A stretch of 64,000 bases of DNA from positions 5,039,620-5,103,619 of the forward strand of contig NC_091135.1 of the NCBI RefSeq assembly GCF_041381155.1. The letters are read 5' to 3'. The notes under the pieces were generated by a model that saw only the letters and a program-made list of their open reading frames with translations, was not told the origin of the DNA and did not search any database. Each line of letters starts with the position of its first letter. The stretch's first letter is position 1. Positions 48,565-59,900 of this stretch are shown here, in pieces. This DNA is from Argopecten irradians (lineage: Eukaryota; Mollusca; Bivalvia; Pectinida; Pectinidae). The position numbers were made by a program, and so were the translations under genes.

Positions 48565-50941
48565 ATGCCTCCCCAGACAAGTCTGCAGTTCTTCAGGAAG
48601 CGACAGACCGTGGACACACTACTGTTGGAGCGTCCACAGAGTCTCCCCGCTTTCTATCAAGCCGTCGAGGTGGCACTGAAAGACATTGAGATCCAGTTGA
48701 TCGAAGTACAGTCATCCTTTTACGGCCGCACTCGTACCTTAGAGGATGAAATCAAACAATGGATGCCAGCACTGGAACACACAATGCAGTTCGCTAAGAT
48801 ATCTGATTTGATATGTAAAGGGAATTTACAAAGTTTGTTTGACCTTTACGACCGGTCGATTGGTGATCCCACGATGGAAGTGAAGTTCGATAAGTTGTCA
48901 GTTCAGGCAGTGATGCAGGTTATCGATAAAGTGCTCTCTTACTTAAATACAGGATTTGCTTCTATCATGGAAACACTTAAATCAATTTTGGGATTTATGA
49001 AAAAATACTGTTTGAGTTTCGTAAGTCCTGAAGGTGATGTATTTTTAGAAACTGCAACAAACTACGAAAAACAGAGAAGAGATTATGCTAATGCTATCCA
49101 TATTAATTTGGATGACGTCACTCAAATGGCAGTTCGCTTTGAAAAAGATGGTATGCATATTCAAGAAATGGGATCCATTCCAAAACAACTTGCAGATAAA
49201 TATGACTGCAAACATGTGCCATTACTTGTGATGTTTCCAGCTGCGTGTGAAAATATCAAAAACACGTGTATTGGTATTCGGAAATGGATTCAAGCAGATC
49301 ATGGATATCCAACATTTCTACAATATGACCTGCAAGATCTCGAAAAGAGACGAGATGAATTCAATAAGACAATACGTGAATTGCAATTGACGTCATCCCA
49401 TCTTGATCACAAAGTCAAGGTCTACAAGAGAGATATCGCGGATAGCGAAGCAGAGCTCAAACGATTATCGTCAAAAGAAAAGATGATCAAACGGCAATCA
49501 GATGCCCTTGCTCAGGAGCTCAAGGAACTTGAGATGGAAGTAGGGTACCGTGAAATCCGACGGGAGCAGTTGAAACACGACGAACAAGAAAGTAGCACCC
49601 GGCAGAAGCTCGATCAGAACATGTCTGAGCTCGAGAACTACAAAGCTAAGCGGTTGGTACTATATAGAAAATACGAAGAGATGAAGCGCAAACTGCAGTT
49701 CCTCCAACTAAAACGCGAGAAAAAGGTACAGAAAGAAGCGGAACTTGCAGAGATACGTAAAGAACACAAGGCTTCAAGAAAAAAGTTAAGAAAGACGGAA
49801 CTCGAAAACGACAGACTCCAAACAAATGTGTTGAAAATGCGAGAAATAATTCGGTTCAAGACAAGCCCAGAGATTTTGAAGAAATTATTTTATAACATGC
49901 CTCTAACAAGCAAGACCGCTGGTCTTACAAAAAGGAAGAAAGGCGCCGGCAACTTAGTAGGTACGTAGCTTATCCTCAAACAAGAAGAAAACCAGAAACT
50001 TCATAAAAATAATGGTTGCAAAAGCAACATCTGTCCGCCAAAATGTGCCACAGTTTTCTTAGCCTATCATAGCAACTCGCTTTTGAGTCATTCTCAATAC
50101 CATATTATGATGTTTCCTAACATATTCTGGCGGTGGAAGAAGATAATTTGTATCAAAATCTGCGTTCTTTCCTTATTTTATTTTATCTTTGGTTTGTAAA
50201 TGATCGACGTTATTGCATACTTATTATATCAAATTCATAATGTGGTTGTCAGAACGTGCAAACAAGCGTGGTTCATAAATTTTAGAATTATCATAATATA
50301 ATAGTAAATTTTGTATACTGTCTTGCATATTGACCAGTGGAAACATAATGGCCAAGTGTTCATTGAGCTTGATTTGATTTTAGTTGGTGTGGTCCAATAG
50401 CTCGTTTGTTGTAATATACAGCTTTCTTACAACGGTAATAAATTTAATATTCCAACTCTAACTAAAAAAGTACTTGTTGATATATTATAATCTTGACTGG
50501 TCCTTTTACATTACAGACAAACTGGAACGGGCGTCTCGAGTTGCCGCGGCCCATATCGACGTCGACTGGCCAAAGTTATATCGCGTCCTTCCGTTTTACC
50601 CACCACGTGGTGATGAAAATGTGCGGATGGATATTGATGAAATAGGTCGTGTATTCATGCGTGATATTCAGGAAACGCAAGCCAAACAGTCCCTTGTAAA
50701 ATGGCGGCGCATGCACAACAGAGCAAGCGTAGACGACCTAAAAGCCGCACTCCTTCAGGTAAGAAGAAAAGACATAGTTGAGGAAATAGACATTGAACTG
50801 GCCAAGAGGGCTAACAAGGTGAAGCAAGAAAACTTACAGAAGGCGGAATCTCCTACTAGAACTGTTCGCTTCCCCCGAGTATTGGTTCAGCCCCCACAAA
50901 CTCCGAGATCAAGAAACAGTGGTATGATGTTTGTACACTAG
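48565..50941 (+). CDS. Coiled-coil protein with C-terminal Death-like domain, 606 aa
   Basis: Two coding exons, 48565-49960 and 50517-50941; the donor g|gtacgt and acceptor ttacag|ac join in phase 1 to read NLV-D-KLERAS. Residues 1-250 are helical-looking and unrecognised, without a signal peptide or membrane segment. Residues 253-432 are rich in Lys, Glu, Leu and Arg with heptad-like spacing, a long coiled coil. Residues about 470-560 resemble a Death domain: a central VDWPKLYRVLPF, then QAKQSLVKWRRMHNRASVDD and LKAALLQVRRKDIVEEI, the family's helix 5-6 pattern of KW, then L.AL, then DI. The tail is basic and Pro-rich. Death domains self-associate in apoptosis and innate immune signalling, so a cytoplasmic adaptor is inferred. 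The full protein family is not recognised; the Death-domain call needs a profile search. Confidence 0.8.
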
Positions 50942-50959
50942 GGGGGTAGTAATACTATA

Positions 50960-51135
50960 ACAGTCAAACTTGCCTTAGGGACCACCTCTGTTTACAACAC
51001 ACCTGCGTAGTAAGACCACTTTTCTAGGCTCTCAAATGACCAGTTTCAACACAATGTCAACCTGTGTATAAAGATCACCTGGCTATGAAGACCAGTTTCG
51101 TCCCTTTGGTGGTCTCTTAAGACAGGGTTGACGGT
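50960..51135. repeat. Interspersed repeat built of diverged short 'accac' units
   Basis: Just after the stop codon, blocks such as agggaccacctctg, aagaccact, aagatcacct, aagaccagtttcgtccct and ggtggtctcttaagacagg recur at about 30-bp spacing, ending as an inverted match to the start. This resembles from memory a type of repeat widespread in invertebrate DNA. It would be within the 3' UTR. Confidence 0.5.
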
Positions 51136-51784
51136 AAATAGTCTTTATCTGTTCTATACACTTGGCAAAAATAGTAAAATGGCATCGGAAAAATTATATT
51201 TTATTACCAGCAAGGATTCGTCAGAAAACACGTGATGCTTAATAGAATTCCTTTTACAAACACCTTTTTCATCAAATGTACATAATTTGTGTATTATCAT
51301 ATTCAAATCAGAAATCAGAACAAGATAAATGTCGATGTTGCTATGGTTTAACTTTATGTATGACATATAGAGATCAAAGTAATACGATTGGTATGTTTCG
51401 GTACGGAAATATCCTGGAAATCTTACCTTTAACATATTATTATGATAAGAACTTATACAACATACAATTGTGAAGGAGCTTTACAATTCAAAAAGATACG
51501 TGGAGAAACCAAGCGGAGAACTCTTTCTGATGGTAGGTGCGAGATAAAAGGGATGCTTGGTAGGTGGATATGCAAATGTTATACGTAAAGTCTGATTGAC
51601 AAGAAGGGAAAAAAACCCTAATTGGAAATAGTGATCTGTTATTACAATGCTTTACTTAATGTTTACATTTCATTGTTATTCAAAATAAAGAATACTGTTT
51701 TAATAAGATTATTTATGTTTTCAATTCTATATTAAAAAACGATAGCTGGTTTTTTTCCGGAAAACAACAATGTAATTCCAAGTA

Positions 51785-52035
51785 GATACAACTACGATTA
51801 CAAACGCAATAAGTACAATTACAAATAATTAAAACTTCAATTATATATGGATTAACAAGTCAATACAATTTCATATGAATTTATACTAAATAACTTCAAT
51901 TACATATGATTAAACAAGTAAATAACTTCAATTACATCTGATTAAACAAGTAAATAACTTCAATTACATATGTATTAACAAGTCAATAACTTCAATTACA
52001 TATGTATTAACAAGTCAATACAACTGCAGTTACAA
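51785..52035. repeat. Degenerate minisatellite, about 31-bp unit
   Basis: The motif taacttcaattacatatg followed by attaacaagt(c/a)aa recurs every 31-32 bp. The last four units are close copies and earlier ones are diverged. Confidence 0.8.
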
Positions 52036-53586
52036 ATGTAGTAACACACATGCCAAATAGCCTTATAGAAGCATATGTTGCTTTGTTTAAGTATAGATCG
52101 AGAATTTCGGATAATTTTAGAAAGGAATATTCTGATTTCATCACTCGTTTGCAACAGAGTAAATTGCATTTTATTTATTCTGCTAGACTCCTTCCAACTA
52201 AGATAATGGTATATTGGGCAACCCAAACCCCCGGTTCTCCAGGACGGGGGGCAAAAATGTCTTTTTTTTAAAATGAAAATTCCATACACACGAACCGGAC
52301 TAAAATTGTTCATCAAGGGATAAAAATGTGTCTTAAAAGATTAATTTATTTATATATCCTTGCAAGACAATTAATTCATTATGATTTTGAGTTACACAAC
52401 AATGTGCCGATGGTGTGAATCCGGTATGTTCAGATCGAGCAGGGTTGCATAATGATATAATGACTTGCACAATTATCATTTGTAAATGTAGGTAGCTTTA
52501 AATCGAAAAATTACCGTGTTAAGAACGCTTTAAAATCATCAAAATACATTGTAAAACTCATCTCAGTCATTCTAAATCGTAATATTTTCCCCAGGGGAGA
52601 CAAAATCACACTAGTTTACAGTTCAATCTCCACGAAACACACCCTATCTTTTATACAAGAAGCAACGTTCTTTGAATATAACATAATTTCATCATTCTAA
52701 ATAATTTACAATAAAATATTATCACTAAATTAATGTCAATTAAAGGAAACATTGATATTGATATTATTCCTTTTAAGCTTCCTAAAGTACACCGAAAATA
52801 TACTAGTCACCGAATAGCCGTTCTATCCCAGAGGGGATATGGGCAGTGATGAGATTCAATGTCATCTGATGGTACATGTATATATGTATAATATAACTGA
52901 AAAGTACATCAAGTAACGATGTAATTTATACAAGACATACACTAGGTGTGCCGTGAGATTTATAAACAACGTCCCTTGGGACTTATTAATTCGTCTCGAT
53001 TAAGCATATTAGAGCTAAAACAGAATGACTGATTTTGAAAAATACTGTTTAACTACAGCTGTGTTGAAATGTCTTAGTTTCCATATTTCACTATTTTTAT
53101 CTGCCCGTCTAGACGTACTCCCAGGAAATACCAAATCATGCATTTTGCATTCGTTACCATAAGATATACATTACCCCTGAAGGAAACTGTTCGGGTATGG
53201 AGATTTGTGGTTTTGGTGGAATATGCTGAGGATAAATGGTCGTACGTCAAATCTGAGACATATGAAACCTACAGGAATCTGTATATCGAAATATAGATTA
53301 TACACCATAAGTTCATTTGATACTTTCGAAATCATATCACAGTTTAACTATACGTATTTGTATCTGTGATAAAGTTATTGCAGTCTCACTATGAAGAAAA
53401 AGGATGAATACGAGTTCCAGGAGTTTAAGTGCTGAATGATGCGTAATTCGTTATTTGAATAAAACAATTATGAATAGGAAAAGAGTTGCAATAAGAACAT
53501 CACAATGAATTTGGACATTTGAAATATGGCAACACACTTTTTGATATGGCGTTTGAAAATTAAGTCATTGCTACCAGCACACGCCA

Positions 53587-53650
53587 AGGCTCGCAAAAAT
53601 AAAAACCTTCTTAAACTCGTTTCATAAAACCCCGTATGAAATGAACACTC
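53587..53650 (+). repeat. Repeat family G, copy 1
   Basis: A block of about 65 bp containing gccaaggctcg and ctcgtttcataaaacccc. It is shared with 58454-58520 and nothing else in the window. Confidence 0.55.
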
Positions 53651-53730
53651 ATGTGTATATTAGATATGCTCTAATTTTCCACTGTTTTTATTGGCCAATA
53701 CATGGCCATGTGACGATCAATATGTAGCGT

Positions 53731-53773
53731 ATTGACTCGGTGTTTCTTTTTTTTTTAGAAACACCGAGTCAAT
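53731..53773. repeat. Perfect 17-bp inverted repeat with T-run loop
   Basis: attgactcggtgtttct (53731-53747) and its exact complement (53757-53773) flank a run of T. It could be a palindromic remnant of a transposon end. Confidence 0.85.
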
Positions 53774-53879
53774 TTTCCTTTGTGAACTTCATAACACAAA
53801 AACCGCATTCTTCAGGGTACCGTTCCTTTACCAACGCTTTTCTTATAATTACTATGCACATTAGAGATTGTTTTGAGAT

Positions 53880-54040
53880 GTTTTGAAGAAAAGAAATATC
53901 TATATAAAAATCAAGGACCTTTGTGTCGGTCCATATGGTGTTATATCGCCCTTGTAGAATTTTAAATAATGACCGAGGGCGATGTAACACCATATCTACC
54001 GACACAAAGGTTCAAAATTGATATATATGTTTGCTTCTTA
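53880..54040. repeat. Palindrome with 35-bp core arms
   Basis: 53917-53951 pairs with 53977-54011 with a few mismatches (gtgtcggtccatatggtgt versus the complement of acaccatatctaccgacac). Weaker pairing continues outward to about 53880 and 54040. It overlaps the open frames on both strands here, which explains why both look open. Confidence 0.75.
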
Positions 54041-54097
54041 GATATTGTAGCAAGAACAATGTACATTACCTACCTAGTCTTGTTCAATTTCATTTCT

Positions 54098-54437
54098 TTA
54101 AAAGCCTACTACAATACCGACGTAAAAGTGAAACAGTTTTTAAAACTAATTATAACTAAGAAATTTTATATTGATGGCTTAAGATCAACACCAAACAAAT
54201 ACAGGAATTCCTTCGTAATCTATGTTATCAGTGAAGATTCATTTCGCTATTTTGCCGTCTGCGTTGTGAAAATAAATATTTGATTTATTTTAATTAAATT
54301 GTTCAGAAGGTGATAATAGGTGTTGTATTAAGGGTAAACTAGTAACTTTTGCGAATCTACAAAATTATCAATCTTGTTTTATATTCCCATTTTCAAAATA
54401 AAATAAAAGCCGTTTTGGGAAGGTAGTGGGCCTTTAA
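54098..54437. mobile_element. MITE-D copy 2, TTAA-flanked
   Basis: TTAA at 54098-54101 and 54434-54437, with ends aagcctactac and, from the right, aggcccactaccttccc. It shares the ttttgccgtctgcg segment with copy 1 in inverted orientation. Confidence 0.65.
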
Positions 54438-55398
54438 ATCTTAATGAATTTCGCATTAATAATCTTAGCTATTCCACTAGTAATAATTTAAGTTTAATTC
54501 AATGTTTAAGCATTATGTCACTTGTTTTTTAACTTCATCGGGGTATGAAAAAAAATGTACATGCGTACTGTATGTATGAAGAAATAGAGTCTGCCAATAA
54601 GCGAGTCGGATTTAGTATAAAAACAAATAAATATTAATTATTCTGAAAACGAATTGCACAACATTTGCTCATACCACTATTTGTGAGACAGACGTTGGTG
54701 TCATGTCGCACACCTTGTATATATACACATACCACACTGGATCACACGATGTTTCGGTCACTTACACCTCACGGGCATTACACCGCATACATAGAGGATG
54801 GCGTCTGTCGAATTTACATGGCAAAATCTATAATCTCCCTGCGTCATCTGAAAAGGAAGAGAAACGGTAAGTTAATGAAAACAGATAAGTCTTGGAAAAC
54901 GAGGTGTATGAATCGATAATGATATAACTGATTCAAATGACATCAAATTATGAATATTTATTGTTTTTTGTCGTTTCGTAAGAATATATCAACTGGCAAC
55001 TTTATATCTTTGGTCAGGGTCATTACACTCACGATTTGGGACATATATATATAAACAAAATTATGTTGTATCGATACAATTAATGATTCTGTATTCACAT
55101 GTTCTACAAGAGGTCGTAACAGAAGTGTCGGAGAAAAAGAAACCACTGAAAAAATACTGAGCAAAAAAAAAGGTTGCCTGATATAAAGAACGCAGATTTG
55201 CATGTATAAACGAATCGAATACTTTTATACAAATGAATATATCATGTATGTCTATATCTGCTGTAATATTTTTTTTACATGTCTGTCATAGTTAAAAGCT
55301 AATTTGAATTAATCTTTGTAGAATTATACAAACTTTACGGACTTTCATATTCATATTTGCCGTTTAAAAATCTTGTCCTGCATGTATGCGTAATAACT

Positions 55399-55805
55399 GT
55401 ACCTACTGCCCCTATTGCGTGATCGTAAAAGGAGTATTTAGGATCTTATTTTTTCTTTCTTCCTAAGTTACTTTCTTCTTCCTAACGTCACCTCACTTTT
55501 GACCTTCTGTTGAGCGCTCGCCCCTGTGAGGAAGGCTTTGGGTTTTGCCACCTAGCCGAAATAAACCAAAGTCTATAAAAGTGGTACTTTCTGCTCTTGC
55601 TTACCGCTCAGCATACAGGGAGTGGAACGACTGGTTCGCCCGTTATCAGTATGATATGACTGGGTGGTGTATGTTCAGTGATATAGCACTAGTTAATAGG
55701 ACAATAGTTCCACTATACAAATCATACACGACACGCTAAACACACGCTACGCACCGCACATATTGGAGGCCGTCATTATATGACTCTGGCTGTAAATATG
55801 ACGTT
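55399..55805 (-). mobile_element. Repeat family R1, near full-length copy, inverted
   Basis: Read on the minus strand, it runs from an aacgtcat...cagccagagtcat start, through caagagcagaaagtaccac, ttatagactttggt and aaggtcaaaagtgagg, to the cgcaataggggcag end. The order is the same as at 60858-61396. Confidence 0.7.
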
Positions 55806-56910
55806 ATCTTGTCAAACAAATTAGCAAACGTTTAAAAATCGTCATTTTTACTTAAAGTTACACGAAAAAATACGCCGGTCGCCTGTTAAGTTTAGGATTT
55901 CTGATGGCAATCTCTGATAAGTTTTATTTTTATTTATTTATTTTTGTACATCTTGATTACGGGATGTATCTTTATGTTTCTTCGTCATTTGGCATGGCAG
56001 GTCAGGTCATTAATCATTGCGGGTTATGAGTGGATAAAGTTGAGGATTCAATCCCTCTTTTCCCAAATATTCATACATTTGTATAATATCTCATTTTATC
56101 TACTACATTACTTGGATGCTTTTGAAATATTGAAAGCAACATAGATTCAAGAGAAATCAAATCTTGAGAAAATATCAAATTTCTACTCCCGGACATATAA
56201 TAAAAGGAATCTTTTCACTGTGGCCTACTTTAAAATGGGGGTGAGGATGGGGGTTGGGGTGTTGTTATTGGTTATATGACCATTAAACCAGACATTCAAC
56301 TTAAGTCATATCATAACCATGCATCGTGTCTTAACGCATTAGTAAATAGATAGCAAATCTTATTGTGGTTAGTCATCAAAATTCCAAAAAATGTCACTTT
56401 TCTCGATCTGGCTTGAAACATATGATATGTGAAACATATCTTGTTACTTTATAAAATGAATTTTTCGTGAGTTAGAGGTGTCGGAAATATTCTTGGCTGT
56501 GCGATTAAATATTGATTCTAATAACGTATAACAACTTTCGGATTTTTTTTATTCTCTTTGGTACATAGTACCCACGATACCAACGGATGATTCTTATATG
56601 TCATGACCATTCCAATGTCCGACGTCTCATATCGCGAAAATAATTATTTTGCGAAAAAATACCCAATATTTTTGGTTAAAGTTTATTTATTTATGCGTAA
56701 ACATTTGTTTGCTATTTTAAAATATTTACTGGTATAGCAATACTAAAATGTACCGGTAAGGATAAATAAGGCTGATATATAGTTCATAACGTTTACAGCA
56801 AAAACTTATAGTTTGACAATGCGCTTATTATTTTTGTTGCTTATAACAACATTCACATAGCACGTGTTTATTCCGTCAGACAGTCTTACAGTCGAGCTGC
56901 TACCATCAAG

Positions 56911-59900
56911 ATGTGGATGCTGTATGTTCTCCTGTTTGCTGTAACAATCCACCATGGCAATGGCGAGTATTTCAATTTTATTCACCCAAAAAACTCCCTT
57001 TAAACATACAGAACAGTGAAGCTAATTTCTAACTTAACACGCAAAATGTTACATATATTGTTTGACATCTGTTAATGAAAAAAACAACACAAAATTAAAT
57101 AAATCGATTTTCTGTTGTGTACAAAAAACAATAATAAATAAACAAATAAAAAAAAACAAAAAAAAAACAAAGAAAAAAGAAAAGAAAATATATGTTAATA
57201 CATCGATTGCCTAATTAAGAAATAAATACAGTGGCTTAATACAAAAAGTATTGACAAAGTCCATGGAATTTTGAACAATATTCCCAGAAATTCCTAATCG
57301 TATAGATATGAACGTTTTACCAATAATTAATATAATGTACAAATTTACATTGTTATACATTTTTCAGGAGCTACATTATTGATATAAATTCATGGAGACA
57401 TTATGAGAATCAAAACCACAAAATAATAGATACAATGTTTTTTTTATGGTCCACAGTATGTATTATAAGGCGTCGTACGTTTATGTCTATGTTTTTTAAT
57501 TTCTTTAACAGCTTAATTCATCCATCTAGGTTTGTTTTCAATATATTACAGAAGAAAACATATCATATCAATGTGTTTGTCCAGTTAAGGCACGTGTATT
57601 ATGTATAACTGCAAAGGCCCATTTGTAGTCACATAAATTACGGCATTGACAGCTTACGATAATTCACAACTGTCGTAAATGGGTCATTGTCTTTGTCATA
57701 TTGAGTTTTATGTAATGATATAGGCCTAATAGATGATTGCTGATTGTATGTGTTGTTTACGTCATATCCTTGGTTTTGTTTTTAGTTAAGATAAGGCATA
57801 TCTTGTAATTAAATGTATATTTGTAGTGTGACATAAGTTTTATTTCTCTGAAATGATAAAATACAGGACAATTATGTTGTGATGCCGATACTACCATTAC
57901 GGCGACGCTGAATGAGTTGAAGACCATTACTGTGCCATGTAGTCCCAGATTTACGTAAGTATGTGATTCTATACAATTTACTAAAAATTCTGACAAATCC
58001 TATTTTGAAATTTCAAAATAGACAAAAACATTCACCAATCTTCCCAACAATTTTAGCTCTTAAATATATTTAAAAAATAGATTTACTTATGACATTAAAA
58101 CCATTTACTATCATAATTTAGAAGACAAATAGATATACAAATATTTATCACATAATCCGCCTGATATCCAGTGATTTCGCCCGTGTAATATTTTTGCATA
58201 TGTCATTAATGTAATATGACATGGAGCGATTTTTATTGGCTGAGAATTCATTGTGACGTCACAATAAAATGACGTCGGGAAAATGATGTGACGTCAGGAT
58301 TACGAGGACGGCAGGACAAAATGGCGGTCTCTGCTGGATTTTCGAAATACGTTTTGACGTTACATTCTTTTTTATGTAGGTATTTGTAGATATGTGATAA
58401 AAAGTATCTTAAATTTGTGTTCATTTCAACTCGTCTCCAAGTTATAAGTTTTGCTCGCCAAGGCTCGAAAAAATAAAAACTTCTTAGACTCGTTTCATAA
58501 AATCTCATATGAAATGAATACCCATGTAAGATCCTATATATATCCTCTATTTCATAATACATACATAAAGTTTTGACACAGGTATCAAAATAAAGGAGAC
58601 ACAATGTAAAATATGCATTAGTAAGGTTTACCAAACTCAAAACCAAGTTTTACACGCGCGTATTTTGCATTATTATCAAATTGGTTTCTATTTCCTATCT
58701 GATGTTGAGAAGAACATGTTAAGATAATTTATGTTTTTCTCATACCTCACACTTGTGTAATACTGGCTGGTCTTGGGCAATACACTCATGTCGCCTGAGG
58801 CTGTATTACATGCAATAAAGCCTCATGAAGTCACAGTGTCAACAAAATTACCGCGGTACCGGTTTAATAAATACCTTTTTAGAAACGAGACTGTGTTTAC
58901 TTTAAAAAGATACAAACAACAAGATCTGCGTTGAAATAACACGCAATTTTTATGTTTGGAGAATTGACTTGCAGTTGCGGTTTTTCTTTCGAATTTATTT
59001 CATAATGGCGGAAAATCAGGGCAGCAAAATCGCAATAAAACGTTGAGGTATGAAAGAAAAATATATGAAAAATAGGGAGGTCAAAAATAGGGATCCGGAG
59101 GTCACAAAATGTTGTGAAACGCAAGGGGAGGTCTCAGAAACGAATTTAAAAAGAATGTGTATGTTTAACTTGAATTGTCAGTTTTAAAATCAACGCTACA
59201 TTCAGTGTTTAGAAACGATTTTTGTCAATATACATGGTTGTTCCACAAGTAATCCGTTATTTTTCAAATTGATTGTATATGCATGTTTTATGAAAATTAG
59301 CTTTGGAATAAAAACAATAATAGAGCTGTTTTGGGATAAATAAAATGTGTGGTTACTGCAAATGTTTGCATTGTGTTTACAGCACTCCATGTAAGTGGAC
59401 TGTAAACAAGCCTACAGATGCAGATGGAATAGGAGTTGAGATCACTAGAGCCACCATAGGATCATTGTCTCGAATAATAGCTAAGAACAGCGGCGGTAAG
59501 TTTCAATATTTACATTTTCATATTTTCCCATTACTCTAATGATAGTCATGGTCTGCATGATGAGTCAATAAATGCAGCCAAAATTTATTTCAAGCTAAAC
59601 ATGGGCTTCATCTTACGAATTATACCAAAGACATATACAATTCTATGTTGTTACACGCTAAAGATTTTAAAAGGAAAAGAAATTGAATCATTTGAATATA
59701 ACCAAACGAAATCGACCCTCTTGTTCTTACTATCAATATACTATTAATAGCTGTGTTTTAATCTATTCTGTATTTGCACATTACATAGTTATCTGCCCTT
59801 GTGCGACGGAAGTGATTGTGACGCCATGTGTATGCGAGCGTAACGTCATAGCATACTTTTATATTTACATTTTCACTGCAGCTCCACTTTGTAACATCAC

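Larger units (their letters stand above)
50942..56910. other. Repeat-rich spacer between the Death-domain and CUB genes
   Basis: It contains the 3' UTR of the Death-domain gene with AATAAA at 51684-51689, a minisatellite, a family-G repeat, two hairpins, MITE-D copy 2 and an inverted R1 copy, all listed separately. The open frames here (largest 104 aa at 53969-54283) fall in these repeats. From about 52.3 to 53.5 kb and from 55.8 to 56.9 kb I see nothing specific. Confidence 0.55.

Noticed and set aside
53969-54283. 104-aa open frame on + strand with an opposing frame at 53769-54005
   Set aside because: Both run across a palindrome and MITE-D; openness on both strands follows from the inverted repeat.
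54665-54919. 84-aa open frame ending in a donor-like aaacg|gtaagt
   Set aside because: No signal peptide, no recognisable domain and no acceptor partner downstream that keeps a frame.
58248-58646. 132-aa open frame on - strand
   Set aside because: It overlaps repeat family G inside a CUB gene intron; no domain motif, and the same block recurs at 53587.
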